Part shown: piece by piece, positions 45,007 to 54,979 of the stretch
Layout: every line of letters begins with the position of its first letter
How positions within the stretch are numbered: the first letter of the stretch is position 1
Assembly: GCA_019973155.2 (NCBI GenBank)
Contig: BPQB01000018.1
Coordinates: forward strand, 1-64,000
Direction of reading: 5' to 3'
Length of the DNA: 64,000 nucleotides
Source of the DNA: Phanerochaete sordida
Lineage: Eukaryota > Basidiomycota > Agaricomycetes > Polyporales > Phanerochaetaceae
Notes under the pieces: model-generated
What the model saw: the letters and a program-made list of their open reading frames with translations, nothing else
What the model was told of the DNA's origin: nothing
Databases searched by the model: none
Translations under genes and position numbers: made by a program

Positions 45007-45316
45007 ATAGCCGCCCAGTGGGGGACATGCCACCCAAGCCTGTAAAGGGCAATTTGTACCTAGTAAGACATCAACGCGTGGCTTTGAGCTGTACGGGAAA
45101 AGTACTCTTAGCAAGAATATCGCTGTAGAGATCTGGTAGATTACGTACCATTCAACAATGAAGTCTCTTCTGCTGAATGCAAGAAAGGGAGCATTAGTTC
45201 GACAAAAATGAATGCCCCAGTCCTGCACAAAGAACCGGCTGCCACAGCGATGTAAAAGTTGAACGACCTTCATAGATACACCTACAAATACAGCAGATCG
45301 TTCTGATTTATGTGCT
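45007..45316. other. short intergenic region upstream of truncated paralogue
   Basis: 310 bp with an open frame continuing the truncated F-box paralogue upstream, but without F-box or zinc-module similarity. It probably serves as promoter and holds the 3' end of the DUF3835 gene. Confidence 0.4.
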
Positions 45317-47699
45317 TTAGGACCTTTCCGCCCTGAACCGAGAAACCTTTTGCTTTCTCTCGGCGCCTTCCGACGGGATCGCCTCCCGGACGGTCGCACT
45401 CACGGCCGCAGGCGGCTTCCGCTCGACCACGCCGGCGCGCATAGGCGGCGCAGCCCGAGGTGCAGGTGACGCCGGCACGCCCGACACAGGTGTGCCCACT
45501 ACGGTCGACGAAGGGGAGGCCGACGACGGCGACACCCCGGGAGCTCCGAAGGACGGCGACTCCATGATGACGCTCTGGAAGGGCGCGCCCTGCGGAGGCG
45601 CAGCCGACGACCCCGTCCTCGCTGCCTGTTTGAGAGGCGTCGGCCGGAAGGACGGTGAGTCGACGATCATGCTGGGCATCTGTCGCGCCGCAGGATTGGC
45701 GGACGGCGGGAGCGAGCCCCCGGAGATCGAGCGCGTGGGAGCTAGCCTAGGGAGCGGGTGCGCGGAGGACGCAGCCTCGGGCGTGGAGTCGCCTGTCGGG
45801 TGCATCTTGGGCGATGACCGCTCGACGGCGTCGGTCGGGGTCGACAGCGCGGAGCTCAGTGCGGGCGATGTCTGCCCGCTGCGCGGTCCTGGTTGTGCGA
45901 GAGCGAGCTTGAACTTCGACACCTTCGACGGCTTGCGCGTCTGAGCAGCGTCCGACGGCTGTTCTGTGGCCGCGGTCTCCGTCCCGGCCTTCGCGGGCAG
46001 CGAAGTGGTCGAAGTGCTGGACGGACCTGCCGACTGGGGAGCAGAGGTGGACAGTGGTGGGCCAACATTTTTCACCTCGCCCCTCCGTAGCATATCCAAG
46101 AACTGCCTCACGTCCTCGTCTTCGGCGGTGACCTCGTCCTCGCTCTCGCCCTCCTCGCCTCCCACCAGCTGCCCGTTCTGCAGCTTGCCCATGCGGACGG
46201 CACCCTTCAAAGAGGCGGATTGCGATGATGGTAGCACTGCAGCGCCAAGAGAGTGTGAGGCCAGCGAGCTTGGATTTGGCGGAGGGTGCGCGTGGCGCTC
46301 AGACTTGAACCGTGAGGCTGAAGGCTTTGGAGGAGCTGACGCCAGCGTCGCGTCCAACGGCACTTCCTGAGCCCGAAATGCATGTTAGCTGGTGCAGACG
46401 CCGCGCCGGAAGGTGACTCACCGCTTGGTCCCACTCGTCTTCGCCGCTTCCATGTGTGTGCGCGCGCATTGCGCTCGCGACATCGGCACCAATCGTCTTC
46501 CGTTTCGCGTAGTATTCAAGAGCAACCTCACGCTGATGGGCAGCAGTGTCAAAATCATCGTCGTTCCACTCAGACGGCTCTTCGTCTGGATGGTGATCAT
46601 CCTCACTGTCAGCGGAGTCTAGTGGTGAGTGAACGTTTCGACCATAATCTTCTTCCGAGTCGAGGTCGTGATGATCACCCTCGTCGGAGTCCTCGTAAAC
46701 TTCGGGCTCGGATTCGTCGTCGGAGTCGCGAACTGGGGGAGCGGGCGAACGTAGACCACTGGAGCGTCGTTCGACCACGTGCATTTTCATAGTAGGTCGA
46801 TCCGAGCGGCCGGTTGTGGCGTCCTTGCGAATGGTTCCAGGAACGACGTCGCCCCAGTCGACACCCTTGCCCTTGTCCACGCTGGGCACTGGTGGCGCGA
46901 TTTCCACGGGACTAGTTTCTGCGAAAGACACTGACTTCTTGGGCTTCAAGGGCTTCCGAGCGTCCGCCACACGATCGCGTTCGGCCTGCTCAGCGTTCTC
47001 CTTCTCCGCCTGGTCTCGACTCTCGACGACGCTCCTGATCAGGGCCTTCCCGAGCTTCTTTTGCATCTCGCGAGCCTTCTTCAGTTTGTCCATCTCTTCC
47101 TTGGCCGCCTCTCTCCGCTTCTCCATCTCCTCCTCCATACGTTTGCGAGATGCTTCGGCGTGGCGAGTTTCTTGCGCTCCCTCTTCATCCTCGAGCAGAT
47201 CAAGGATGCGTTCGCGCTCGGCTTTCCTGCGCGCCTTCTCCTCGTCTGAAAGCGTCCAGAGTGGGAGCAAGTCCGGATCATCGAAGACACTGGCTGGGTC
47301 AGGCCTGAAAGCGAAGTCGGCGGCCGTGATAGGTTCGTTGATGTCAATGATAGGCAGTCCTTCCTCGTTGACCAGCTGGACGGATTTGCCGTTGATTATT
47401 GAGTTGCTATTACGCAGAGGAACGCGACAGACGCACCTCACCCTTCTCGTTCCGGCGCGTGCCATCCTCCTGAGCGTCGCCGAGGATCTGGCCAATCTTG
47501 TCGGAGAGCCGTCGGACTTGGTCAGAAGTCAAGTTGCCGCCGTTAGGCTCGTCGGGCCTGCCGGGCGACAGCGATTCGAGGAGGGCCTGCAGAGCTGCCA
47601 GGCGTCAGATGCGAGCAAATCAATCTGCTCGTCATGTGTCGCACCTTCTGCGCGACTCTCGTTCAGATCCTTCGTCGTAGCATCGTCGATTTTGGCCAT
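45317..47699 (-). CDS. DUF3835 / URI (Bud27)-like protein
   Basis: Four exons (47699-47645, 47594-47437, 47375-46422, 46366-45317) give 738 residues. An N-terminal leucine-rich helix (EALQALLESL) is followed by LVNEEGLPIIDINEP, a long charged helix with KARRKAERERILDLLEDEE and KRMEEEMEKRREAAKEEMDK, acidic stretches, and a serine/proline-rich half ending AERKQKVSRFRAERS. A basic VSRF-type terminus on an acidic, disordered protein is what I associate with the DUF3835 region of URI/Bud27-type proteins, which work with R2TP/prefoldin-like complexes in RNA polymerase assembly. I cannot recognise the N-terminal prefoldin helices of canonical URI, so the assignment is tentative. The third exon acceptor (CCAG before CTGGTC) was chosen because it keeps frame; a nearer acceptor does not. 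Divergent from PNO1. Confidence 0.6.
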
Positions 47700-47964
47700 G
47701 GTCGCCGTTCCGACGAGGAGGAGTGGTGGCGAGCAGTGAAGGTCGTGAAAGGGTCGTGGAGGAGCGCAGGAGAATGCCCGCTGCCTCGAGCTTGGGGCGG
47801 GTCAGCGGGATCGCCTCCCATTGGTCACAGCACGCTCGGAATCTGCCGAACACAAATTCTGCCCACCGCGCTTGCAGCGCTCCCTTCATTGCACCCACTG
47901 CTCGACCGTCCGGGCCTCTCTTTTGCTGCTTTCTTTGCCCTCCTCCAGGCACCTCTCCCGCAAA
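47700..47964. promoter_or_regulatory. divergent promoter of URI-like and PNO1 genes
   Basis: 265 bp between the start codons of two divergent genes, enough for 5' leaders plus a shared or back-to-back promoter. A pyrimidine-rich stretch lies at 47915-47960, just before the PNO1 ATG. No specific factor site is recognised. Confidence 0.45.
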
Positions 47965-48964
47965 ATGGTCGTTGTTCACGCCCAACCCAGCACGTCTGCC
48001 ACCACGACCCAAAAGAAAAACCGCCGCAAGCTCAGCAAAAAGCGCACGGCAGGTGGCGAGGATGCCGATATGCACGAGCACAACGCTGCTGCCCCTGCCT
48101 CCAACGAGGACGACGACGTCATGATTGACACCGAAGATGCTGGCACATCAAACAACACTTCTGCCCCTTCGTTCGCTCCTCTCCCCGCATCAGCACAACG
48201 GACGACGCTCAAGTCCGAAACGAGACGAGTGCCTATACCCCCACACCGTATGACGCCCCTCAAGAAGGAGTGGGTCAACATCTTCGGCCCTTTGACGGAG
48301 ATTTTGGGTTTGCAAGTGCGGATGAACGTGCAGAGGAGATCTGTCGAGATTAGGGTGTGTATCCAAGATTTGCCATAGGATGCCATAGTCCTGACCATCC
48401 TCACAGACTTCAAAACACACCAAGGAGGTGGGGGCCCTCCAAAAAGGCGCAGACTTTGTAAAGTCATTCGCTCTTGGCTTCGATGTGAATGTGAGCTGCT
48501 CCCCGGTGTATCCTGGAGTGCAATTCTCATTCCCGCTTGCAGGACGCAATTGCGCTGCTTCGCTTGGACGACCTCTACCTCGATTCATTCGAGATCAAGG
48601 ACGTCAAGACTCTGCACGGCGATCATTTGTCTCGTGCAATTGGTATGTGGCGCAGATGCTAAGGCGGAGCGCTCGCTAATCGACTGCTTCAGGTCGGATT
48701 GCTGGCCAGGATGGCAAGACCAAGTTCACCATCGAAAATGCTAGCAGGACGCGTATCGTTCTCGCAGACACGTGAGTGGTGTGATACGATGTTGGGGTCC
48801 TATGGCTCACGATACGCTGCAGCAAAATTCACATCCTGGGCTCCTTCCAAAATATCAAGATCGCGCGGGATGCCATCGTCTCGCTCATCCTGGGCTCGCC
48901 GCCTGGCAAGGTGTATGCTGGCCTCAGGACTGTCAGCAGCCGCATGCGCCAGCGTGCGTTGTAG
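47965..48964 (+). CDS. PNO1: PNO1/Dim2, KH-domain pre-rRNA processing factor
   Basis: Five exons (47965-48354, 48407-48490, 48543-48642, 48693-48771, 48823-48964) give 264 residues. An acidic/basic N-terminal tail of about 85 residues precedes [20 protein letters not shown], the family start. The KH-like core includes [64 protein letters not shown] and [19 protein letters not shown]. The end [17 protein letters not shown] is diagnostic. PNO1 binds the 3' end of 18S rRNA in pre-40S particles and recruits the dimethylase Dim1 and later the nuclease Nob1. Length agrees with yeast and human PNO1. Confidence 0.96.
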
Positions 48965-49345
48965 GTTTCAGCATATTTGTATTCCTGATTGTTATACATG
49001 GATCCGAGGGGTTGTCCTGTGTACGTCTTCGCAAGAGGATCTGTCCCTGCAGAGGTGCGAGTGCATACCATCTTTACCGGCACACATCTTGACTTGGGGG
49101 ACTGTGCAGTTCATTCTGCTTCTAATCTATTGCTACTACTCTGCGAAACTCCTGCGCGAATGCCTCTGTAGGACCCTGCCCGCTGGGCAGAGAGCGATGT
49201 GTGTCGTGAGCTGAGGACGGCTTCGGCAGTGTCCGACGTCGGTTCCCACGTTTGTCACACGCCTGTTTCCCTGGTTGGACGTCGAGGTTCCCGCCTGTTT
49301 CTCTTGCGACTTACTCTCACTGTCCTTTCACTGACCTCCTCAGAT
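48965..49345. other. intergenic, glyoxal oxidase promoter and leader
   Basis: 381 bp. The segment 49300-49343 is pyrimidine-rich and ends in CTCAG two bases before the glyoxal oxidase ATG, so it may be the acceptor of a 5' leader intron. No other gene seen. Confidence 0.4.
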
Positions 49346-51800
49346 ATGGTCGTCCGTTCTTTATTGGCTCTCTTCACGCTGGTCGTCGTTTTCATCTCCG
49401 TTGTCCTGGCTTCCGAAAGCGCATGGAACGGTCACACCACTCCCGGCTCGACACAACCGACCAGATTCACTCCTTACTACGTCGCACCTGGCACCAAAAG
49501 CTATGACTCGAATTCGCCCATCATACACTACTCTGCGCACTGGAAAGAGGTCTTCTCGTCGGCATATATCCACAAGTCTGTTCGGTCGACTACGCGCAAG
49601 GGCGCCCAGATGACCTTCCGTTTCACTGGTACCGGCGTCGAGTGGTTCGGGAGTACTGGCAGCAGGCACGGTGTCGCCAAGGTCTACCTCGACGGTCAGC
49701 TCGTTGACAGCGTCGATACCTGGAGCTCTGTGGCTAGACAGCAACAACGCTTGTACTGGAACTTCAACCTGCCGTTCGGTAAACACACCCTCAAGATCGT
49801 CAATGCCGGGCAGAGACAACACCGGTCGAAGGGTTCCAAAATCGACGTGGATGCTGTAGTGGTGACTCTAGGAGCTAAGCCGTCAGTCGCCAGCTCTGCT
49901 CAGTCGGACGATGTGGCTCCCATCCAGAACGACGCCGTCTCCCCTCAGGGTGGGCTGTACAACATGAACTTAGCCACCCTCAACCCAACTGAGACATGGA
50001 CGTTAACGCGGAAGGGCAACACTGGTGTCCATGCTATGCAGCTCGCCGTCATCTCCGACTCGCATGCTATCATCGTTGACAAGGTCGAACACAACCCTCT
50101 GAGTATTGACGGTCACCCCGCTTGGGCTGCGCTCTACAATCTCGATACACACGCAGTCAAGCCCCTGCGTATGCAGTCCAACTCCTTCTGTGCAGGCGGC
50201 ACCTTCCTCTCGAATGGAACCTTGATCAACGTCGGAGGCAACCCAGTCGTCGAGGACCACACTTCGGCCGCGGACTTTGGCGACGTTGACGGCCTGCAGG
50301 CTGTCCGCATCTTCGAGCCCTGCGACTCCGACAATGTCGACGACTGCGAGATGTTCGAGGACCACAGCCGCGTGCGCATGGCTAGTCCTCGCTGGTACAA
50401 CACTGTTCTGCGCATCTCGGACGGCTCTGCTATGATCATCGGCGGATCGCTCAAGGGCGGATGGATCAACAACGCGACGACGAACAACCCTACTGTCGAG
50501 TACTACCCTCCGAAGGACATCCAAGGCTCGAACGGCATGCCTGTGAAGCTACAGTTCCTGGTCGACACGCTCAACTCGAACCTCTTTCCTATCGCGTTCT
50601 CTCTCCCCGACGGAAAGGTCTTTGTCGCTGCCAATCAAGACGCGATGATATATGACTGGCAGACGAACACCGAGCGTAGGCTCCCTCAGATCCCGAACGG
50701 CGTACGAGTCACCTACCCCATGACCGGCACTGGACTGCTCCTCCCTCTGACTCCAGAAAACAACTACACGCCGGAAGTTCTCCTCTGCGGCGGCTCGACT
50801 GTCGACGACACAAAGCCAGGCTACGAAATCTCCTCACAGGATCCCGCCTCTGCACAATGCTCCCGCATGGTCCTTACCGAGGACGGCATCGCCGCGGGAT
50901 GGCAAGTCGAGCAAATGCCTGCAGCGCGCACGATGCCCGACGCCGTCATCCTGCCCACGGGCAAGATCCTCATCGTCAACGGCGCCGGCTCCGGCATCTC
51001 GGGCTACGCCAACGTCGTGAACCAGGTCGGCGCGTCGAACGCGGACCACCCCGTCTTCACGCCCGTGCTGTACGACCCCGCCGCGCCCGCGGGCGCGCGC
51101 TTCTCGGCGGCGGGCCTCCCCACGAGCAGCATCCCGCGGCTGTACCACTCCGTCGCGACCGTCGTGCCGTCGGGCAGCGTCATGATCGCGGGCAGCAACC
51201 CGAACCTCGACCGGAGCGAGGTGAAGTACGGCACCGAGTACCGCGTCGAGTGGCTCGACCCGCCGTACATGGGCGCCGACCGCCCCACGCTCGGCAACGT
51301 CCCGCAGAAGATCGACTTTAAGCAGACGGTCCAGTTCAACGTGAAGCTGCCGTCTGCGGGTGCAGGCAACGTGAAAGGTGCGCACGACGCGGGGTCTCGT
51401 CAGGCACTGTAGCTGACGTGCTTCGTCGCAGTCGTTCTCATGGACTTCGGCTACGTGACGCATGCGGTGCATGCCAACTCGCGCTATGTAGAGCTTGTGT
51501 CCTCTCGCGACGGCGACGTCGTCACCGTGAACGGGCCGCCGGACGGCAACATCTACCCACCGGGCCCTGGCTGGCTCTTCGTGGTGGCAGACGGCATTCC
51601 CAGCAAAGGAGTCAAGGTCATGATTGGCGACGGTCAAGGACCGGAAGTGAACGAGGCTGCGATTGCAAAGTGCGTCGATTCTTGCTATGTGTACGATGAC
51701 TCTCTTGCTGAACTCCTTTCTTAGTGTACTGGCGAACACCAGCGCCGATCAATACGATGTGGACAAGAAAGAGAAGCTATTCAGCGACGACTCAGAGTGA
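49346..51800 (+). CDS. secreted copper-radical oxidase (glyoxal oxidase, AA5_1) with extra N-terminal domain
   Basis: Three exons (49346-51377, 51432-51669, 51725-51800) give 781 residues. A hydrophobic signal peptide (about 1-22, LLALFTLVVVFISVVLA) leads to a beta-rich domain of about 180 residues with FTGTGVEWFGSTGSRHGVAK and a YLDGQLVDSVDTW strand. Fungal glyoxal oxidase follows. The copper and radical residues are recognisable: Cys about 282 in NSFCAGGTFLSNGT, Tyr about 351 in RWYNTVL, Tyr-His about 600-601 in RLYHSVA and His about 688 in YVTHAVHA. By comparison with Phanerochaete GLX these are the thioether Cys-Tyr pair, axial Tyr and two His ligands. The enzyme would oxidise aldehydes to acids and make H2O2 for peroxidases in lignocellulose decay. 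The N-terminal domain resembles galactose-binding-like beta sandwiches found in other basidiomycete surface proteins. 50930-51330 is GC-extreme. Confidence 0.92.
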
Positions 51801-52013
51801 TGACCTCCCGGAGAGGCGACCCAAGACCCTTTCCTACCTCTAATGTTACTTCGCCTTGTCTTGTAATCTTGTAATGTTTTCCAGCACTCTAAGAACACAT
51901 CGAAATCATGGAGTAAGGACATAACATATGTCCATACCAAGTGACAATTAATATTACATGACCAAGGAAGAGGTATATGCAGTACAGAAGCGAGCAGAAT
52001 ATATCCCATATTC

Positions 52014-53250
52014 TTAGTGGATGGTGTATTTGCCGTAGGTCTTTTCGGGGTCGTACACCTACATCGAGTATGTGAGACGTGGATTCAATATTACACTGGC
52101 CCGCACGTACCTCCCATCGAGAAGCTGGGAAAATGTGCTTGTTGCGCTGGTACCAGCCTCGCTCTACGACCTTTCCGGCGTGGGACTCGTCCTTCTCGAG
52201 AGTGGCGTCCGCGAGCAGCCGGACGTCGTCGTGCACATCGAAGTTGAACAGCGGACCCGATTTGCCACGAGCCTTGTTCACGATGAAGTCGTAGAACGTG
52301 TAGTGCTGAGAGACAGCGGTGAGTAGGAGGCGACCAGAGAAGTGTGGAAGGGCGTCTCACATGAGGAATGATCAAGTCCTCTTTCACGTACATCAGGTTA
52401 TCGACGCTGACGCCTCGAAGTTCTGGGAACTGCTGGCGGCACTTCTCCAGGAAGGTCGAAATCTCGTCTCCCTTCGTACACTGTGGAGGGGCCGGCAATC
52501 GTTCATGCATGTGCACTGCGTGATGAGCTGGGACACAACAAGCGTACGAGATTACACTTACCACCACGCTCTTTCGGTGTCCGCTCCCGTCCCAGTAAGA
52601 GTAGGTGATCTCTATTTCTTCCTTCTTCATCTCTTCCTGCTTCCGCAACCATTCTTGCCTGAGCTCTTCCCGCTGCTTGCGCTCGAGTTCTTCGCGCTCG
52701 CGGTCTGGAAGGAATGATGTGTCGACTTCGGGGTTCTTGCGCGACTTAGGACGCTTGGAAGGCTTTTCGCTATCAGCGTCTTCAGACCTGGGCGTGCTTG
52801 GGCTGTCTTCCTCGCCTTCTTCGTCTAAGGCGAAGGAGAGTGTGGACTTGGCGACTTTCTTACGCTTCTTCACCTTCTTCTGTTCATCTCTAAACAAGTT
52901 CTCCACATCCTGTAAGCCATCATATGCGCGTTCGAAAGCACAGCGAGCGCGTATAGCTGTTGCGCGACGACTCACTTGAGTTCACTGGTGCGAGCTGCCT
53001 CGCGCGCCTTGGCCTCCTCGAGCTCCTTGCGTCTCTGCTGAAACTCCTCAAGCCTCACGAGACCAACGGTGCTCTGCTTCAGTGTGTCCTCCATGGAGTC
53101 ATTCTGCCCGACGAAGCGATGTGCAGAAGGCCGCGCTTTCTCGGTCTCGTGGATGAGTGACTGCTTCTGTCGCTCGAACTCTTCTCGCATTTGAGTGCGC
53201 TGCTTCACGAGCGCGTCCTCACGACGGCCCTCTGCCTGGTTGGTCGACAT
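52014..53250 (-). CDS. FAM50/XAP5 nuclear protein
   Basis: Five exons (53250-52976, 52889-52562, 52480-52361, 52305-52111, 52058-52014) give 320 residues. The N-terminal half is a long charged helix ([20 protein letters not shown]), then an acidic, lysine-rich linker. The XAP5 domain follows: [77 protein letters not shown] and [19 protein letters not shown]. This block is almost invariant across eukaryotes. FAM50 proteins are nuclear and linked to spliceosomal complexes and chromatin. The acceptor of exon 2 (GTTTAG) was chosen because an alternative CAG upstream does not keep frame. It is divergent from uS13m with 162 bp between start codons. Confidence 0.94.
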
Positions 53251-53412
53251 ATCGGATGTCTAGCACGAGATGAGACGAAGGAGGTGCCTTTGCTGAATAG
53301 CAGGTAGTCGTTCAAAGGAGAGGTGTGTGCACCTGCGGAGTTCCAAACCTTCCCAGGACAAACCTCCCAGCGCCTCAGGTGTTCGGAACGCTGCAGCAGC
53401 CCACGACCAGCC
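53251..53412. promoter_or_regulatory. divergent promoter of FAM50 and uS13m genes
   Basis: 162 bp between the two start codons must hold both transcription starts. No recognisable TATA element. Confidence 0.45.
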
Positions 53413-53957
53413 ATGCACGTTCTCGGTATTTTGCTGCCAGACAGCCACCTGGCTAGGGTGAGTCCGCATAACCAAGCAGCCGCTATCACGCTCACCCCTT
53501 CCCGCAGCATGCCCTCCAAAATTTCTTCGGAATTGGTCCCAAGATTGCTCACCGTGTCTGCGCGCGCATGCAGATTCACGACCGCTGCAAAGTCCGGGAC
53601 CTCACGCAGCAACAGCAGACGGCCTTGACGGCTTTCCTGTCCTCACCCACGACATACCCGGTCCCTCAGCGCGTCCCTCTTGCGTCCCTTGACTTCAAGG
53701 GTCCTACTCCGTCCAAGCCCCTGCTCCCCTCTCCGCCTGCACGGCCGGTCTCGCAGGTCGGGTCTAAGGACCCGCTCTCTACCCTCAAGATTGAGACAGA
53801 GCTTAGGAAAGAGATCAGGGACAACATCCAGCACCAGCGTATGATTGGAAGCTACGTTGGTCGTCGGCACGCCGCGCATTTGCCCGTTCGTGGTCAGCGC
53901 ACTCGGACGAATGCCAAAATCGCGAAGAGGCTCAACAGCGTGGAACGCCGCCTGTAG
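53413..53957 (+). CDS. SWS2: mitochondrial small-subunit ribosomal protein uS13m
   Basis: Two exons, 53413-53457 and 53508-53957, give 164 residues. The S13 pattern is complete: [37 protein letters not shown], then [20 protein letters not shown] and [20 protein letters not shown]. The LRKEIRDNI and [13 protein letters not shown] stretches match bacterial and mitochondrial S13, not cytosolic uS13. About 45 residues between the two halves (Pro/Ser-rich, [12 protein letters not shown]) form a lineage-specific insertion. No separate presequence is evident; the N-terminus itself may act as the import signal. It forms part of the head of the mitochondrial small subunit. Confidence 0.93.
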
Positions 53958-54062
53958 ACCGTGGCATAGGTATGTCAAGGTGAACAGCGCATAATCCCAG
54001 TCCTGATTGCGTTCCTCGCAGAGCATCCGCGTCTATTATCGTACATTGGGTCGCCCACTACA

Positions 54063-54873
54063 CTAGTCGTCTCCTACTGGAACCTCTTCCTCGAGATACT
54101 TCACGAGTGTGACGCGAATTTCCGTACTCTCATCGCCCCTCAAGACGTCAGATACGAAGGTCGCCTGCACCTGCATTTGTATCTGTGACAGTCGTCAATC
54201 AGCCCGCAGTGCACAGGCGAAGTCGGAAGAGTAGCGTACCATTTCGAGAGCTCCGCGGATAACACCGCATAATACATTGCTGAACCAGAGCCCACCCTCT
54301 AATGCCTCTTCTGGCAGCTCAACGAACTCAGCCAGAGGGTTCTCGTCGAAGGTAAGAGTGAAGGACGCGCCGGCCGCTGCTTGCTGCTGCGACATCCCGC
54401 CAGTTGTTGGTGACGCTGCGGATGGAAGGGATTGTCCGTGGGTGACTGCAGGACTGATATTGAGGAACGACTTGAATGCCACCTGGATTCGTTCACCGCG
54501 CCAGTCGTTAGAGGTACGGATACATGGCCCAAATGAGAACGCACCTTGCCCACTACCTCCCCCACCTCTCTGAAGTCGGAGCACCGCCCGATATTGCTCT
54601 TGGCGAGGAAGTCCTCAATAAGCCGGGTGCCGATATTGTATCCCATCTTCTCGAGCTGTTTGTTGACCTCGTCGTAGTCCTCGTAATCCTGGATGAGCTG
54701 CACGACAAGTGCGCCATATGTGAGGGCGAACAGTTCTGCATTCTATCACTGCCGTCAGGTTTAATGGCATGCAAAGTCGAGTGATTCAGAGCAAGCATAC
54801 GCACAATCTTCTCTGTTCGACCCTTCCAGAGGTCCTCGCCAATGGCCTTGTATTGCTTGCTCGTCGTCGCCAT
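54063..54873 (-). CDS. BET3: TRAPP complex subunit BET3 (TRAPPC3)
   Basis: Four exons (54873-54805, 54742-54545, 54482-54240, 54182-54063) give 209 residues. Family blocks: [79 protein letters not shown], then [20 protein letters not shown] and [20 protein letters not shown]. The residue equivalent to the palmitoylated cysteine of Bet3 would be the Cys in GRCSDF. BET3 is a core subunit of the TRAPP vesicle-tethering and Rab GEF complexes at ER-Golgi and Golgi. An insertion of about 25 residues rich in Ser, Gln and Ala lies after [10 protein letters not shown]. Divergent from the USP48-like gene. Confidence 0.96.
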
Positions 54874-54979
54874 GATTCAAGCCGTGTCTATGGGCGTCTA
54901 CTTCGCGAACGCTGTTTCACGCGCGCGAGCGCATCTCATTCCGCGTCTTGCGCCCTTCGCTCACCTTCTGTCCGACTGA
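54874..54979. promoter_or_regulatory. very short divergent promoter, BET3 / USP48-like
   Basis: Only 106 bp separate the two start codons, so the two transcripts must start within or overlap in this interval, or use downstream starts. No TATA-like element visible. Confidence 0.45.
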
